Shown: positions 42,007-51,735, counted from the stretch's first letter. The stretch: DNA of 64,000 nt from Halogeometricum pallidum JCM 14848 (GCF_000337095.1 NZ_AOIV01000045.1:187378-251377), one strand, 5' to 3'. The notes: a model not told the origin generated them from the sequence alone. Numbers and translations: made by a program.

Positions 42007-42980
42007 GCGGCGACGACCGGGGGCAACTCGTCCTCGTCACCGCCCTGGCGATGGCGACGCTGTTCGTCGTCCTCGCCCTCCTCGTGAACACGACCATCTA
42101 CACCGGCAACGTCGCCGCCCGGTCGGACGTGAGCGAGTCGGCGACCGTGGTCAACTACCGCACCGAGGCGCTCGACGCCGCCGAGAGGACGCTCCGGTAC
42201 GCGAACCGACACGAGAACGACTCGGGCGACGGCTCCGACGCCGCGTACGCGCGCATGAACGACTCGCTCCGGCGCGGCGTCGGCAACTGGAGCGACGCCG
42301 CCGCCGCACACGAGGCCTTCTCGGGAACCGCGACGCGGACCCGCGTCGTCGGCGCGACGAACGGGACCCGAATCGCGCAGACGAACGCCTCGCGGACCCT
42401 CTCGAGTCCGGGCGGCGCGACGGAGTGGACGCCCGTGTTCGACGCCACCGGCGTCCGCGACCTGCGATTCGCACTCGGCACCGCGAGCCTGGCGACGGTG
42501 AGCGACGGCGAAAACGAGAGCGAACTGCTGGCCAGCGGGGCCTTCCGCGCGAACCTCACCGACGCGGCGGGCACGCGGTCGGTGTTCGTGTACGACCTGT
42601 CCGGCGGCGACACCGGCGTGACGGTCCGCGGGGCCGACGGGACCCTGACGGCGTGCGGTCCGGTCACCGGCGAGACCGTGACGCTGGACGCGGAGGCCGC
42701 GACGGTCGACGGACAGCCGTGTTCGGCGCTCTCGCGGTTCGACGAGTCGGGCGACGCGTTCAGTCTCTCGTTCGACAGCGCCGACGCGGCCGCGGGGACG
42801 TACTCGTTCGTCGTGGACCGTGAGGTGGACGACGACCCGGCCGTGAACCAGTCGATTTCGCTGGACTCCGGCGCCCCGTTCCGGACGGCGGCGCTCTACG
42901 ACGCGACCGTGCGCGTCGTCTACCACGGCCCCGACACCTACTACGAGGCCGAGACGGAGGTGCCGGATGCGAGCGCGTGA
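42003..42980 (+). CDS. Prepilin-like protein 3 (DUF7261-like)
   Basis: The 325-residue protein starts at GTG 42003 (GTGA overlap); an in-frame GTG at 41994 is an alternative. The N-terminus VSGDDRGQLVLVTALAMATLFVVLALLVNT has the DRGQ signature and a TM helix. The long exposed region is Thr/Asn/Ala-rich with at least six N-x-S/T sites and two Cys (in LTACGPV and GQPCSAL), so probably a glycosylated, disulfide-bonded surface domain. Confidence 0.75.
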   Translation: MSGDDRGQLVLVTALAMATLFVVLALLVNTTIYTGNVAARSDVSESATVVNYRTEALDAAERTLRYANRHENDSGDGSDAAYARMNDSLRRGVGNWSDAAAAHEAFSGTATRTRVVGATNGTRIAQTNASRTLSSPGGATEWTPVFDATGVRDLRFALGTASLATVSDGENESELLASGAFRANLTDAAGTRSVFVYDLSGGDTGVTVRGADGTLTACGPVTGETVTLDAEAATVDGQPCSALSRFDESGDAFSLSFDSADAAAGTYSFVVDREVDDDPAVNQSISLDSGAPFRTAALYDATVRVVYHGPDTYYEAETEVPDASA

Positions 42981-43545
42981 GTCGGACCGCGGCGTCTCCA
43001 CGACGCTCGGATACGTGTTGACGCTCGTCATCACCGCAGTCCTCGTCTCCGGCCTGCTGGTCGGGACGGGGCAGTACGTGGACGGGCAACGAGAACGGGT
43101 CGTCGACCGGGAGCTGTCGGTCCTCGGGGAGCGAATCGCCGCCCGCACGGCCGACGCCGACCGGATGGTCCGCACCGGCGACGGCACCGAGGCGGTCCGC
43201 GTCCGGGTGGACCTGCCGCGGACCGTCGCCGGCGGGTCCTACCGCATCGAGGTGAGCGACTCGCCGGGAGCGACGGGAACGCCCGCGGCGCACGACGTCA
43301 CGCTCACGTCGGGTGGCGGGGACCGGTCGGTGACCGTCCGGGTCCGGACCGGGACCGACGTCGAGACGGGGACGCTCGCCGGCGGCAACCTAGTCGTCGC
43401 GTACGACCCCGCGACGGACCGACTCGCCTTCGAGTCCGGCGACTTCGTCGGGCCCGCACCCGCGCTCTCCAACCCCTCGATGCGGCCGCCGGCGACGGTC
43501 CGTCGGTCGACGTCGGGGGCCGTACTCGGAGGTGTCGGGCGATGA
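42967..43545 (+). CDS. Prepilin-like protein 4 (DUF7266-like)
   Basis: The 192-residue protein starts MRARESDRGVSTTLGYVLTL, then a hydrophobic helix (about 14-36). The N-terminal half of the mature part is helical (DGQRERVVDRELSVLGERIAARTADADRM), and the C-terminal half beta-rich, the usual pilin layout. It overlaps gene 3 by 14 bp and gene 5 by 4 bp. Confidence 0.76.
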   Translation: MRARESDRGVSTTLGYVLTLVITAVLVSGLLVGTGQYVDGQRERVVDRELSVLGERIAARTADADRMVRTGDGTEAVRVRVDLPRTVAGGSYRIEVSDSPGATGTPAAHDVTLTSGGGDRSVTVRVRTGTDVETGTLAGGNLVVAYDPATDRLAFESGDFVGPAPALSNPSMRPPATVRRSTSGAVLGGVGR

Positions 43546-45026
43546 CGCGCGGGACGGGGACGGACCGCCGCGCCGTCTCCTCGACGGTGGGGGTCGTCCT
43601 CCTCCTCGGACTGACGCTCATCGGCAGTGGCCTCCTCGTCGGCGTCGGGTCCGTCGCGATATCGACGACCCAGGAGACCATCGACGTCGACCGCGCCGAG
43701 CAGTCGATGACGCAGTTCGACTCCGTCGCGGCGATGGTCGGACTGGGCCAGACCGCCCGCGAGTCGGTGGCGCTTCGGAGTTCCTCGGACGGGCAGTACA
43801 CCGTCTCGCCGGACGACGGGTGGGTGCGAATCACCCACCACAACTACTCCGGCGACGCCGACGAGGAACTGTACAACGCCTCTTTGGGTTCGGTGAGCTA
43901 TCGGACGGAGTCGACGGTCGTAACCTATCAGGGCGGCGGCGTCTGGCGGCGGAACGACGGCGGCGGCACGTCGATGGTGTCGCCGCCGGAGTTCCACTAC
44001 CGCGACGCGACGCTCACGTTCCCTGTCGTCCGCGTGCGCAACGCGGACTCCGCGTCCGGGCGGGTCCGAGCGGTCGTCTCGCGGCAGGGCGATCTCGCTC
44101 GCGTCTACCCGCATCCGACCGAGTCGGGGACGGGGTGGAAGACGTACGACGACGGCGCGAAGACGTACCGCAACCCCGTCCGGAACGGGTCGGTGAGCGT
44201 GACGGTCCACAGCGAGTTCTACCGCGGGTGGGCGGAGTACTTCCGCACCCGGACCACCGGGAACGTCACCGTCGACTCCGCCAACCGGACCGCGACGCTC
44301 GAACTGGCGACGGTCGGGATGGTCGGGTCGTTCGACCTCCCGGCGAAAAATCAGCCCGTCGAGGTGCGCGGCATGGCATCGGCCCACCCCATCCGGACGT
44401 TCGAGGTGTCGCTGGCGAAGGCGAACGGCGGCAGCAACAACATGGACTTCTCCTTCTACGCGACGAAGGGGACCCAGGAGTACGAGACGGTCGTCCACGT
44501 CCCGAAGGGTATCGGGAACTACTGCAGCAACGGCAAGGAGACCGACCTGACGATGGTCGTCTACTACCGCGACGGGACCGGCGGCCAGCACGTGTGGACG
44601 AACGACAGCGTCCCCGTCGAGAGCGGTCCGATCAGTCTCGACTGCGCGACCGAGACGATATCGGTGAACTACACGAGCGACCTCCCACTGACGTACGACG
44701 GGTCCGGCGCGACGGGGGAGACGGCGCTGACGTGGGACGACCCCGTCGACTCCTCGGCGTCGTTCAACCACACGGGCACGGACGGCGAGAACGTCACGTT
44801 CGTTCCCGGAGACCGGACGACGAGCCGACATCTGACCAGACACTACCTCAGCTTCTTCGCGCCGGACTTCGATCTGACGACGTGGCACGGACCCGGAAAC
44901 AGCGGGAAAGCGCGCCTCGACGTGGACGAGTCGACCGGAGAACTGGAGTACGAGACGTCCTCGGGGTCGCGGTACATCACGTTCCTCCACGTGACCGAGA
45001 ACAACGTCACCGTCGAGTTGGAGTAG
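43542..45026 (+). CDS. Prepilin-like protein 5, large (DUF7289-like)
   Basis: The 494-residue protein starts MTRGTGTDRRAVSSTVGVVLLLGLTLIGSG, close to haloarchaeal type IV pilins (RAVSSxxGxxLL). After the N-terminal helix come helical (DVDRAEQSMTQFDSVAAMVGL) and extended beta-rich regions with about ten N-x-S/T sites and a Cys pair (NYCSNGK, SLDCATE). It is the largest of the set and could be the tip or main adhesin. Last gene of the plus-strand operon. Confidence 0.76.
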   Translation: MTRGTGTDRRAVSSTVGVVLLLGLTLIGSGLLVGVGSVAISTTQETIDVDRAEQSMTQFDSVAAMVGLGQTARESVALRSSSDGQYTVSPDDGWVRITHHNYSGDADEELYNASLGSVSYRTESTVVTYQGGGVWRRNDGGGTSMVSPPEFHYRDATLTFPVVRVRNADSASGRVRAVVSRQGDLARVYPHPTESGTGWKTYDDGAKTYRNPVRNGSVSVTVHSEFYRGWAEYFRTRTTGNVTVDSANRTATLELATVGMVGSFDLPAKNQPVEVRGMASAHPIRTFEVSLAKANGGSNNMDFSFYATKGTQEYETVVHVPKGIGNYCSNGKETDLTMVVYYRDGTGGQHVWTNDSVPVESGPISLDCATETISVNYTSDLPLTYDGSGATGETALTWDDPVDSSASFNHTGTDGENVTFVPGDRTTSRHLTRHYLSFFAPDFDLTTWHGPGNSGKARLDVDESTGELEYETSSGSRYITFLHVTENNVTVELE

Positions 45027-45068
45027 GCGTCGCGTCGGCGTCAGTGCCGGCACCGGTTCCGCCCGCGC

Positions 45069-45836
45069 TCACTCGAACGTCGTCCGCAGAGTGACGCGCA
45101 CTACCGTGACCCGCGAGACGTCTTCGAGGTCGCAGGAGACGGTCGTCGACGCGTCGGTGTAGGGGTCGCAGGCGAACCCCTCGGACGTCAGGTAGTCGCC
45201 CCACGCGGGAGCGTACGAGGAGTTCACGTCGATTCGGAGGGTCGCGTTCGTCTCCGACCGCGTCAGCAGCGTCGAGCGCCCGGATTCGACGGTTCGGATG
45301 CGGGCGATTCGCTCGCCGCCCACCCGCGTCGTCCCGCGCGGAACCGACCGGACGAGTTGGACGACGGCCCCGTCCTCCCCGAAGACGAAGTCGGGTTCGT
45401 GGACCATCCGCGGCGGTCCGCCCCCGTCGGTTCGCAGAACCGCCCCTGAGGCGTACCGGACCTCGCCGGCGTCCTGGAGCGCCATCACGACCGGGGAGAG
45501 CGAGACGTCACCCGTCGAGTTGTTCACGTCCCCCTCGGTGGCGGGCGTCGTATCGACCGTCACGTTCACCGTCGCCTCGCCGTATCCGAGCGTCGAGTCG
45601 GCGAGTTTGAGTTCGGTCCCGCGACTGGGCGCCCCCCGACGCGAGACGTCGGCGACGTTGTCGGCGAACACCTCGAAGGCGCGTTCGGCGTTGTTCACCC
45701 GTTCGAAGTCGCGCACGTCTCGGAGTTCTCCGACCCCGAAGGCGTACACCGACCCGACCGACGCGACGATGAGGCCGAAGACGATGACGAACCCCAGCAC
45801 CTCGCTCACCCCCCGGTCGTCTGCCTGCAGAGACAC
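45069..45836 (-). CDS. Prepilin-like protein 6 (DUF7289-like), opposite strand
   Basis: The 255-residue protein begins MSLQADDRGVSEVLGFVIVFG, the same DRGVS charge cluster and hydrophobic helix as protein 4. The mature part has an FERVNNAERAFEVFADNVADVSRRG helix and a beta-rich end with two Cys (FACDPY, VSCDLED). It converges on protein 5 with 42 bp between, so it belongs to the same locus but is expressed separately. Confidence 0.78.
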   Translation of the reverse strand: MSLQADDRGVSEVLGFVIVFGLIVASVGSVYAFGVGELRDVRDFERVNNAERAFEVFADNVADVSRRGAPSRGTELKLADSTLGYGEATVNVTVDTTPATEGDVNNSTGDVSLSPVVMALQDAGEVRYASGAVLRTDGGGPPRMVHEPDFVFGEDGAVVQLVRSVPRGTTRVGGERIARIRTVESGRSTLLTRSETNATLRIDVNSSYAPAWGDYLTSEGFACDPYTDASTTVSCDLEDVSRVTVVRVTLRTTFE

Positions 45837-45943
45837 GCCTGACGTTGGTCCAGCGGGTAATTAAGTGTAGTGCGAAATTGATAGTCTTCACAGGAAATAA
45901 TTTCTGCGAAGGAATGATTATCCGAGGGCGCACACCGGCGCAC

Positions 45944-46315
45944 ATGGCCGAGACACCCTCCCCGACCCCGTCCGGTCGGCTCTCGAAGCGCACCCAAATC
46001 GCCCTCGCCGCGTTCTGCACGCTCGTCATGCTCTACAGCGTGGTCATCGCCGGGCAGATACTGCTCGGCGTCCTCGCCTGCGGATTCGTCGTCACCGCCG
46101 TCGTCGCGTACAAACTCGTCGGCGCGTTCTACCGCTTCGTCGCGGCCACGGAACGCATCGCCGGGGCGTTGGAGTCGAGAGAGGGTACCGGCCGGTCGAC
46201 CGGACCAAACTCCCCCTCCGGCGCGGTCCGGGCGGCCCGGTCCGACGACTCGCGGGGTCAGACAGACGACGCGAGCGGCGACCGGTCCCGCGACCACGCC
46301 GCGGACCGGTGGTGA
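45944..46315 (+). CDS. Small membrane protein of unknown function
   Basis: The 123-residue protein has a short cytoplasmic part (MAETPSPTPSGRLSKRTQ), two hydrophobic helices (about 19-37 and 40-60) and a charged Arg/Asp/Ser tail. A longer start (45914) is possible. No family is recognised. It lies downstream of, and divergent from, the pilin-like gene on the minus strand. Confidence 0.55.
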   Translation: MAETPSPTPSGRLSKRTQIALAAFCTLVMLYSVVIAGQILLGVLACGFVVTAVVAYKLVGAFYRFVAATERIAGALESREGTGRSTGPNSPSGAVRAARSDDSRGQTDDASGDRSRDHAADRW

Positions 46316-46342
46316 GGCGGCCGTTCTACTGTACCCTACTGG

Positions 46343-47167
46343 TCACTCGACATCGACGTCGTGTTCCTCGCCCGGCAGGGCGACGTGTCCGTAGTTGAGG
46401 AGGCCCACGAAGACGGACCCGCCGATTACGTTGCCGAGCGTCGTCCAGACGAGAAAGTGCGCGAGTCCGGCCGCGCCGACGCCCTGTCCCAAGAGGAGCG
46501 CCGTCAGCACCTCCGTCGTCCCGAGGATGCTGTGGTGGAATGGCCCGAACCCGATGAGCGCGGTGACGAGGAGAACGAACAGGATTCGCCCGACGGTGTC
46601 GCGACTGGCCGCCGATAGCCACGTTACGAGTCCCATCAGCCAGCCGGCGACGACGCCGCTGAGGAGGATGACCCACCACGGGTGGGGGACGAGGGCGCCC
46701 GCGAGCGTCCCGAACGCCGCCGGGTCGACGATGTCCATCGCCGGACCGAGCGTCACCGCGAGCGCCGAGAAGACGACGCAGCCGAGCAGGTTGCCGACGT
46801 AGGTGACGGTCCAGACGCGTCCGAGTTCGCCGACGGACGCCCGGCCGTCGGCCACCGGGAGGATGGCCATCGTCGAGTGCGCGGTGAACAGTTCCGTCTG
46901 ACCGACGACGACGAACAGGAACGCGATAGAGGAGACGCCCGCCAGCACCGTCTGCTGGACCAGCGTGGATTCGAACCCCCCGGAGAACGTCAGCGCCATC
47001 GCCATGAACAGCGCGCCGAAACTCAGGTTGAGGCCGGCGGCGAACGCCGAGAGGAACACGCCCCAGACGGGCCGGTGAATCTCCTGCAGCGCGTTCTCCA
47101 TCTCGCGCTCGAGGATGTGGCGGTACGAGAGCGTCGCTCCGGAGTAGTCCGATTCGTCCGAACTCAT
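46343..47167 (-). CDS. Formate/nitrite transporter family (FNT) membrane protein
   Basis: The 274-residue protein has six hydrophobic segments and FNT landmarks: VFLSAFAAGLNLSFGALFMA at TM1, TELFTAHSTMA (loop of the first half helix), YVGNLLGCVVFS, and TTLGNVIGGSVFVGLLNYG at the end. FNT channels move formate, nitrite or hydrosulfide. The pore His is not obvious to me, so the substrate stays open. An acidic C-terminal DVDVE ends it. Confidence 0.85.
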   Translation of the reverse strand: MSSDESDYSGATLSYRHILEREMENALQEIHRPVWGVFLSAFAAGLNLSFGALFMAMALTFSGGFESTLVQQTVLAGVSSIAFLFVVVGQTELFTAHSTMAILPVADGRASVGELGRVWTVTYVGNLLGCVVFSALAVTLGPAMDIVDPAAFGTLAGALVPHPWWVILLSGVVAGWLMGLVTWLSAASRDTVGRILFVLLVTALIGFGPFHHSILGTTEVLTALLLGQGVGAAGLAHFLVWTTLGNVIGGSVFVGLLNYGHVALPGEEHDVDVE

Positions 47168-47314
47168 CTCATGCCTAGACGTTTCTTCCGGCCGGTGTAA
47201 CGGTCTTTCGGCGGCGCGAACCCGCCTCGACGGTGACAGATTAACCGCTTCGGGACGGGTTCGCGACCGGATAACGTGCTAGTTACTAACACTTACCGAG
47301 ACTATCTGTTCTGG

Positions 47315-48784
47315 ATGGGTCCCGAGGGCGTACCATCGAGACGAGACGTACTGAAGACCGGGGCGGCGGTCGCCGGACTCGCGGCGTGGGGGTCGTTCCC
47401 GGCGGCCGCGGCAGGCGCGACGGAGATTTCCGGTCCGACGACCATCACCGAACCCGGCGATTACGTCCTCACCGACGACATCGACGCCGCGCGCGGCCCG
47501 GCGGCCCTCGATATCACGGTGAGCGACGTCACCGTCGACGGACAGGGCCACACCGTCAGCAACGTGGGCGGAGAGTGCATCAGCGTTTACCGCGGTGCGA
47601 ACGACGTGACGGTGAAGAACGTGCGCGTCTCCGGCGAGCGCAAGGGAGTACACGTAGTGGGCGACGACGCCACCCTGTTCAACGTCCTCGCGGAGGGCAA
47701 CGGCGAATCCGGTGTCCACCTCTCCGGCGGAAAGCGAGCACGAATCGAGTCGTGTCTCCTCCGCGAGAACGGGCGGTACGGCCTCATCGGGGCCGACAGC
47801 CAGCAGTATGGGAGCGCCGACGAGGCGCTGGTTCGCGCGTGTCTCGTCGCGGACAACGGCTACGCCGGTATCGGGTTCTGGCGCGCGACGGGCGTCGCTA
47901 TCGAACGCTGTCTCGTCGTCGACAACGGCGCCGCGGTTCCGAACCGAGGACACGGCATCGAATTGATCGGGGACATCGACGACCTGCGGTTGGCGGACAA
48001 CCAACTGCTCTCGAACGCCGCGAACGGCGTCGGGGGCAGTCCCCGTGACATACGCGGTCTCAACGCCGTCGGGAACGTCGTCGCGGACAACGGGCGTACC
48101 GGATTCAGGTTCATAGACCTCTACAACGCGGACGTGAAGCGGAACACGTTCGCGCGCAACGAAACCGGACTCAGAGCGGATATGACCGACTCGCGCATCC
48201 TGCACAACCAGTTCGTCGACGACGATTTCGGGGGGATCTACACCGACTCGACCGTGCGCGGCAACCGGATCATCGGGGGCAGCATGAGGTTCGATCTCAT
48301 GCGAAGCGTGGCCGTCGAGAACCTCGTCCTCGGGGCCGACGGCGACGGGGTCTCCCTCGTGTCGATGATCGACAGCGAGTTCGGGTCGAACACCGTCGTC
48401 GGATGCGGCGGCGACGGCGTCAAAACGGCGCAGTGTTACGGGAGCGACGTGCGGTGGAACACCCTCTCGAACAACGCCGAAGAGGGGTTCTCGATAACGT
48501 GGGGGTCGGACTCGACGTTCAAGTTCAACACCGTGTTCGGCAACGGCGGCGACGGACTCAAACTGAGCGCGTCCGAGGACGAACCCGGCGCGTTCGTCGT
48601 CCGCAAGAACACCGTGAGCGCGAACCGCGGGGTGGGCATCCTGCTTCGGGACGCGGCGGGCAGCCGAGTCACCCGCAACGTCGTCTGCGCGAACGACCGC
48701 GGCATCGCCGTGTCCGCACCGATGGACGACGTCGACCCGGCCGAACTAGCGGAGAACGTAGTCGAGGGAAACCACGTGTGCTGA
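47315..48784 (+). CDS. Tat-exported right-handed beta-helix protein
   Basis: The 489-residue protein starts with a Tat signal (PSRRDVLKTGAAVAGLAAWGS, cleavage near residue 35). The mature part is a succession of PbH1 turns rich in Asn and Gly (VKNVRVSG, IESCLLRENGRYG, VRACLVADNGYAGI, LRLADNQLLSNAANG and so on), about 14 turns, as in pectate-lyase-like or NosD/CASH proteins. It may bind or cleave a polysaccharide outside the cell; no catalytic residues can be assigned. ATG 47315 is preferred to GTG 47276 because it begins the Tat signal. Confidence 0.82.
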   Translation: MGPEGVPSRRDVLKTGAAVAGLAAWGSFPAAAAGATEISGPTTITEPGDYVLTDDIDAARGPAALDITVSDVTVDGQGHTVSNVGGECISVYRGANDVTVKNVRVSGERKGVHVVGDDATLFNVLAEGNGESGVHLSGGKRARIESCLLRENGRYGLIGADSQQYGSADEALVRACLVADNGYAGIGFWRATGVAIERCLVVDNGAAVPNRGHGIELIGDIDDLRLADNQLLSNAANGVGGSPRDIRGLNAVGNVVADNGRTGFRFIDLYNADVKRNTFARNETGLRADMTDSRILHNQFVDDDFGGIYTDSTVRGNRIIGGSMRFDLMRSVAVENLVLGADGDGVSLVSMIDSEFGSNTVVGCGGDGVKTAQCYGSDVRWNTLSNNAEEGFSITWGSDSTFKFNTVFGNGGDGLKLSASEDEPGAFVVRKNTVSANRGVGILLRDAAGSRVTRNVVCANDRGIAVSAPMDDVDPAELAENVVEGNHVC

Positions 48785-48866
48785 GCGGACGGCCGCGGTT
48801 CGAACGCGTCGCCCGGCGTTCGCCGCCGTCCCAACAGCCAAGGGGTCCCCCGACGCAGCGTAACCG

Positions 48867-50045
48867 ATGACCGACCCGACCGTCTCGAACCGGGTGGCCG
48901 AGATAGAACCGCAGCAGATTCGGACGCTGTTCGACCTCGCGAACGCGCACGACGGCGAGGACGTCGTCCACCTAGAGGTCGGCGAACCCGACTTCCCCAC
49001 GCCCGAACACGTCGTCGACGCGGCGGTGCGGGCGGCGCGGGGCGGCGAGACGAACTACACGCCGAACGCGGGCATCGACCCGCTCAGGGAGGCCATCGCG
49101 GAGACGCTCCGAGGACGCGGGGCCGACGCTGAGGCGGGTCGGGTGGTCGTGACGACCGGCGGCGTCGAGGCGCTCTACCTCACGCTCCTGACCGCCACCG
49201 ACCCCGGCGACGAGGTGGTCGTCCCGACGCCCGCGTGGCCGAACCCGCTCTCGCAGACCGACTTGGCGGGCGCCGAACCCGTGGAGGTGCCCCTGCCCGC
49301 GGCCGACGACTTCGCGTTCGACGCCGACCGCGTGATAGACGCCATCACCGACCGGACGGGAGCCGTCGTGCTCACCTCGCCCTCGAACCCGACCGGACGG
49401 GTGTTCGACGTCGAGGAGATGGAGCGCGTGGTCGCGGCCGCCGCCGAACACGACGCCTACGTCGTCGCCGACGAGGTGTACCACGAACTCACGTACGACC
49501 GCCCCCAGCCGAGTCTGGCGTCCGTCACGGACTACCCCGAACGCGTCGTCACCATCGGCTCCTGTTCGAAGACGTACGCGATGACCGGGTGGCGCGTTGG
49601 GTGGCTCGCCGGTCCCGGCCCCGTGACGGCGGCCGCGACGAAGATACACGAGAGCACCACCTCCTGCGTGAACACGCCCGCCCAGCACGCCGCCCTCGCG
49701 GCGCTCACCGGTTCGGACGCCCCCGTCCGGGAGATGAAGGCGGCGTTCGAGCGACGGCGGGACCGCTTGGTCGACCGACTGGCGTCGATTCCCGGCGTCT
49801 CGATGGGAACGCCCGAGGGGGCGTTCTACGCGTTCGTCGACGTGACTGACCTCCCCGGGTCGAGCATGGACGTCGCGAAGCGACTGCTGTACGAGTACGA
49901 CACCGTCGCCGCCCCCGGCAGCGCGTTCGGTCGCGGCGGCGAGGGCTACCTCCGATTCAGCTTCGCCAACGACCTCGAACGCATCGACCTCGGGATGGAC
50001 CGCTTCGAGCGGATGGTCCGAGACGAGCGACGCGAGATGACCTGA
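48867..50045 (+). CDS. PLP-dependent aminotransferase, class I/II
   Basis: The 392-residue enzyme has the family landmarks: HLEVGEPDFPTPEHV near the N-terminus, YTPNAGIDPLREAIA, PSNPTGRVFD (about 171-180), DEVYHELTYD and the PLP lysine in IGSCSKTYAMTGWRVGW (about 231-247), and the substrate-binding Arg in LRFSFAN. It resembles aspartate or aromatic aminotransferases of archaea; amino-acid specificity is not readable. Confidence 0.9.
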   Translation: MTDPTVSNRVAEIEPQQIRTLFDLANAHDGEDVVHLEVGEPDFPTPEHVVDAAVRAARGGETNYTPNAGIDPLREAIAETLRGRGADAEAGRVVVTTGGVEALYLTLLTATDPGDEVVVPTPAWPNPLSQTDLAGAEPVEVPLPAADDFAFDADRVIDAITDRTGAVVLTSPSNPTGRVFDVEEMERVVAAAAEHDAYVVADEVYHELTYDRPQPSLASVTDYPERVVTIGSCSKTYAMTGWRVGWLAGPGPVTAAATKIHESTTSCVNTPAQHAALAALTGSDAPVREMKAAFERRRDRLVDRLASIPGVSMGTPEGAFYAFVDVTDLPGSSMDVAKRLLYEYDTVAAPGSAFGRGGEGYLRFSFANDLERIDLGMDRFERMVRDERREMT

Positions 50046-50179
50046 CCGTCGCCGGACGCGCTTCGGATACCGCGACGAATCCCGACCCACATTTCGCATC
50101 CGTCACCGAACGCCCGCCGAAATTCCGTCTTCAGCCGAGGGATTTGTTAGGCTGGACGCCGGTGGTCTACTCGGTACAC

Positions 50180-50884
50180 ATGTCCGCACAGACGATACTC
50201 GTCCCCGTCGAGTTCCCTAACCCCGAACCGTTCCCCTCCACGTTCGTCGACGCCTTTTCGTCCTGTCGAGTCGTCCTTCTCGGCCTCGACGAGGAGGCGG
50301 ACCGTCTCGACGAAGACGAACGCCACCGCCGGGAGATAGAGGCGTACCACACGCTGTACAACTTGGCCGCCCAGTTCGTCCGCCACGGCGAGAGGGTCGA
50401 CGTGGAGTACATGGTCGGCGAGGACGCCCACGACGCGTGGACGCGCGTCGCCGAGGAACGCGACGTGGACGCACTCCTCGTCCCGAAACCGCTGACGACG
50501 CTTGCGCGTATCCTCGTTCCGGTCCGCGACCAGAAGTTCGCCCAACCCGTCGCGGACTTCCTGAGCGGTCTCAATCAGGACGTGCTCGTCCACACCACGC
50601 TGTTTTACGCCGCCGAGTCGGAAGAGGACGTGGAGACGGGCGAGGAGTTGCTCGACGGCGTGCGCGAGCAACTCGTCGAGGCGGGCTACCCCGAACTGCG
50701 CACGGACACGGAGGTGGTCGTCGGCAGCGACGCGCCGTTCGAGATCGGCAAGGCCGCTTCGGATTACGACCTCATCGTGATGGGCGAGACGCAGGACCCC
50801 TCCTTCGAACGCGTCTTCGGAAAGACGTACGAGTCCATCGCCGACGAAACTGACCACCCGATAGTGGTCGTGCGAGAGGACTGA
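50180..50884 (+). CDS. UspA-like protein, two Usp units, no ATP motif
   Basis: The 234-residue protein has a first Usp-like unit (TILVPVEFPNPEPF...DALLVPKP, residues 4-105) and a second (RILVPVRDQKFAQPV...VMGETQDPSFERVFGKTYESIADETDHPIVVV). The G-2x-G-9x-G nucleotide motif is missing in both, so it probably does not bind ATP, in contrast to the protein at 8681. TTGTTAG about 35 bp upstream may be the TATA element. Confidence 0.8.
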   Translation: MSAQTILVPVEFPNPEPFPSTFVDAFSSCRVVLLGLDEEADRLDEDERHRREIEAYHTLYNLAAQFVRHGERVDVEYMVGEDAHDAWTRVAEERDVDALLVPKPLTTLARILVPVRDQKFAQPVADFLSGLNQDVLVHTTLFYAAESEEDVETGEELLDGVREQLVEAGYPELRTDTEVVVGSDAPFEIGKAASDYDLIVMGETQDPSFERVFGKTYESIADETDHPIVVVRED

Positions 50885-51034
50885 GCGCGGCGTTAACAGT
50901 CGGCGGGGACAGATATGGAGAGGGCCCGAACCGAATAGGTACACGCTTTCTCAGGCCCGTCGGAGCCAGTTCGAGATGAGCGTTATATACGACCTGTATT
51001 TCCAGCCCTTATCTTTAACATTAAATGGGATGAT

Positions 51035-51235
51035 ATGGGAAATATGCCTGACGTAGGTGGCTGGTTAGAAGGTATAAGCGTCGGATGGCTACTGCTGATC
51101 GGACTCGCGCTGTTTTTCTTCCCAGAACCGATTACGTCGTTCTGGGGAGCGGTCATCATCGGCATCGGTATCGTCGGATTCTTCGCCGGTTGGTGGAGCG
51201 ACCGGCAGTCGGACTCGACGACGGGCGCGACGTAG
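51035..51235 (+). CDS. Small two-TM membrane protein
   Basis: The 66-residue protein (MGNMPDVGGWLEGISVGW...) has two hydrophobic helices (about 15-30 and 33-54) and a Ser/Thr tail. ATG 51044 is an alternative start. An AT-rich element (ATCTTTAACATTAAAT, 51011-51026) provides the promoter. A T-run after GGCTGA (51302-51308) may end the transcript. Function unknown. The following gap to 51735 has no gene, only repeats. Confidence 0.6.
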   Translation: MGNMPDVGGWLEGISVGWLLLIGLALFFFPEPITSFWGAVIIGIGIVGFFAGWWSDRQSDSTTGAT

Positions 51236-51494
51236 ATACCCCTCTTACCGTCGCCGATCGAACGGACGAGTCGGACCTCCAGCGAATCCGACAGTTCGGC
51301 TGATTTTTGCTCCACTCCGATGGGCCTCGTGTGGGAGGTCAAATCGGCCAGAGACTCGGCCGACGGTAATCGACTGGAGGAGAGCACTCCGCTTCAGAGA
51401 CCGGGATCTAGGGAGTCTAGCAACGAAACCCACGTGTGCGTGACCCGGATCGGACCAAAAGAACGCGCGCGAATGCCGGAGGGATTTTCTGCTA

Positions 51495-51510
51495 TGGACT
51501 CGCCGGGATT
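51495..51510 (-). repeat. 16-bp copy of the tRNA-Ala 3' end
   Basis: TGGACTCGCCGGGATT occurs here and at the tRNA-Ala 3' end (51736-51751) in the same orientation, 241 bp apart. A shorter copy (ACTCGCCGGGA) is at 51655-51665. TTCGCT/AGCGAA palindromic elements lie between them. Confidence 0.65.
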
Positions 51511-51735
51511 GTGGACCCAGAGCCAGACGTGCTCGCTCACTTCGTTCGCTGCGCGCGACTGGCAGGGCTTCGAATCCCGTCTCGAACAGGCATCACGACA
51601 GTCGATATACGCGGCTCGCTCCGCTCACCGGCAGCATCGACAGAACGCGATAAACTCGCCGGGAGTGCCGCGAGCGAAGCGAGTGGCACTACTGCGAGTC
51701 CACTGACTGGAGCGAACGAAGTGAGCGAAAGGAAG

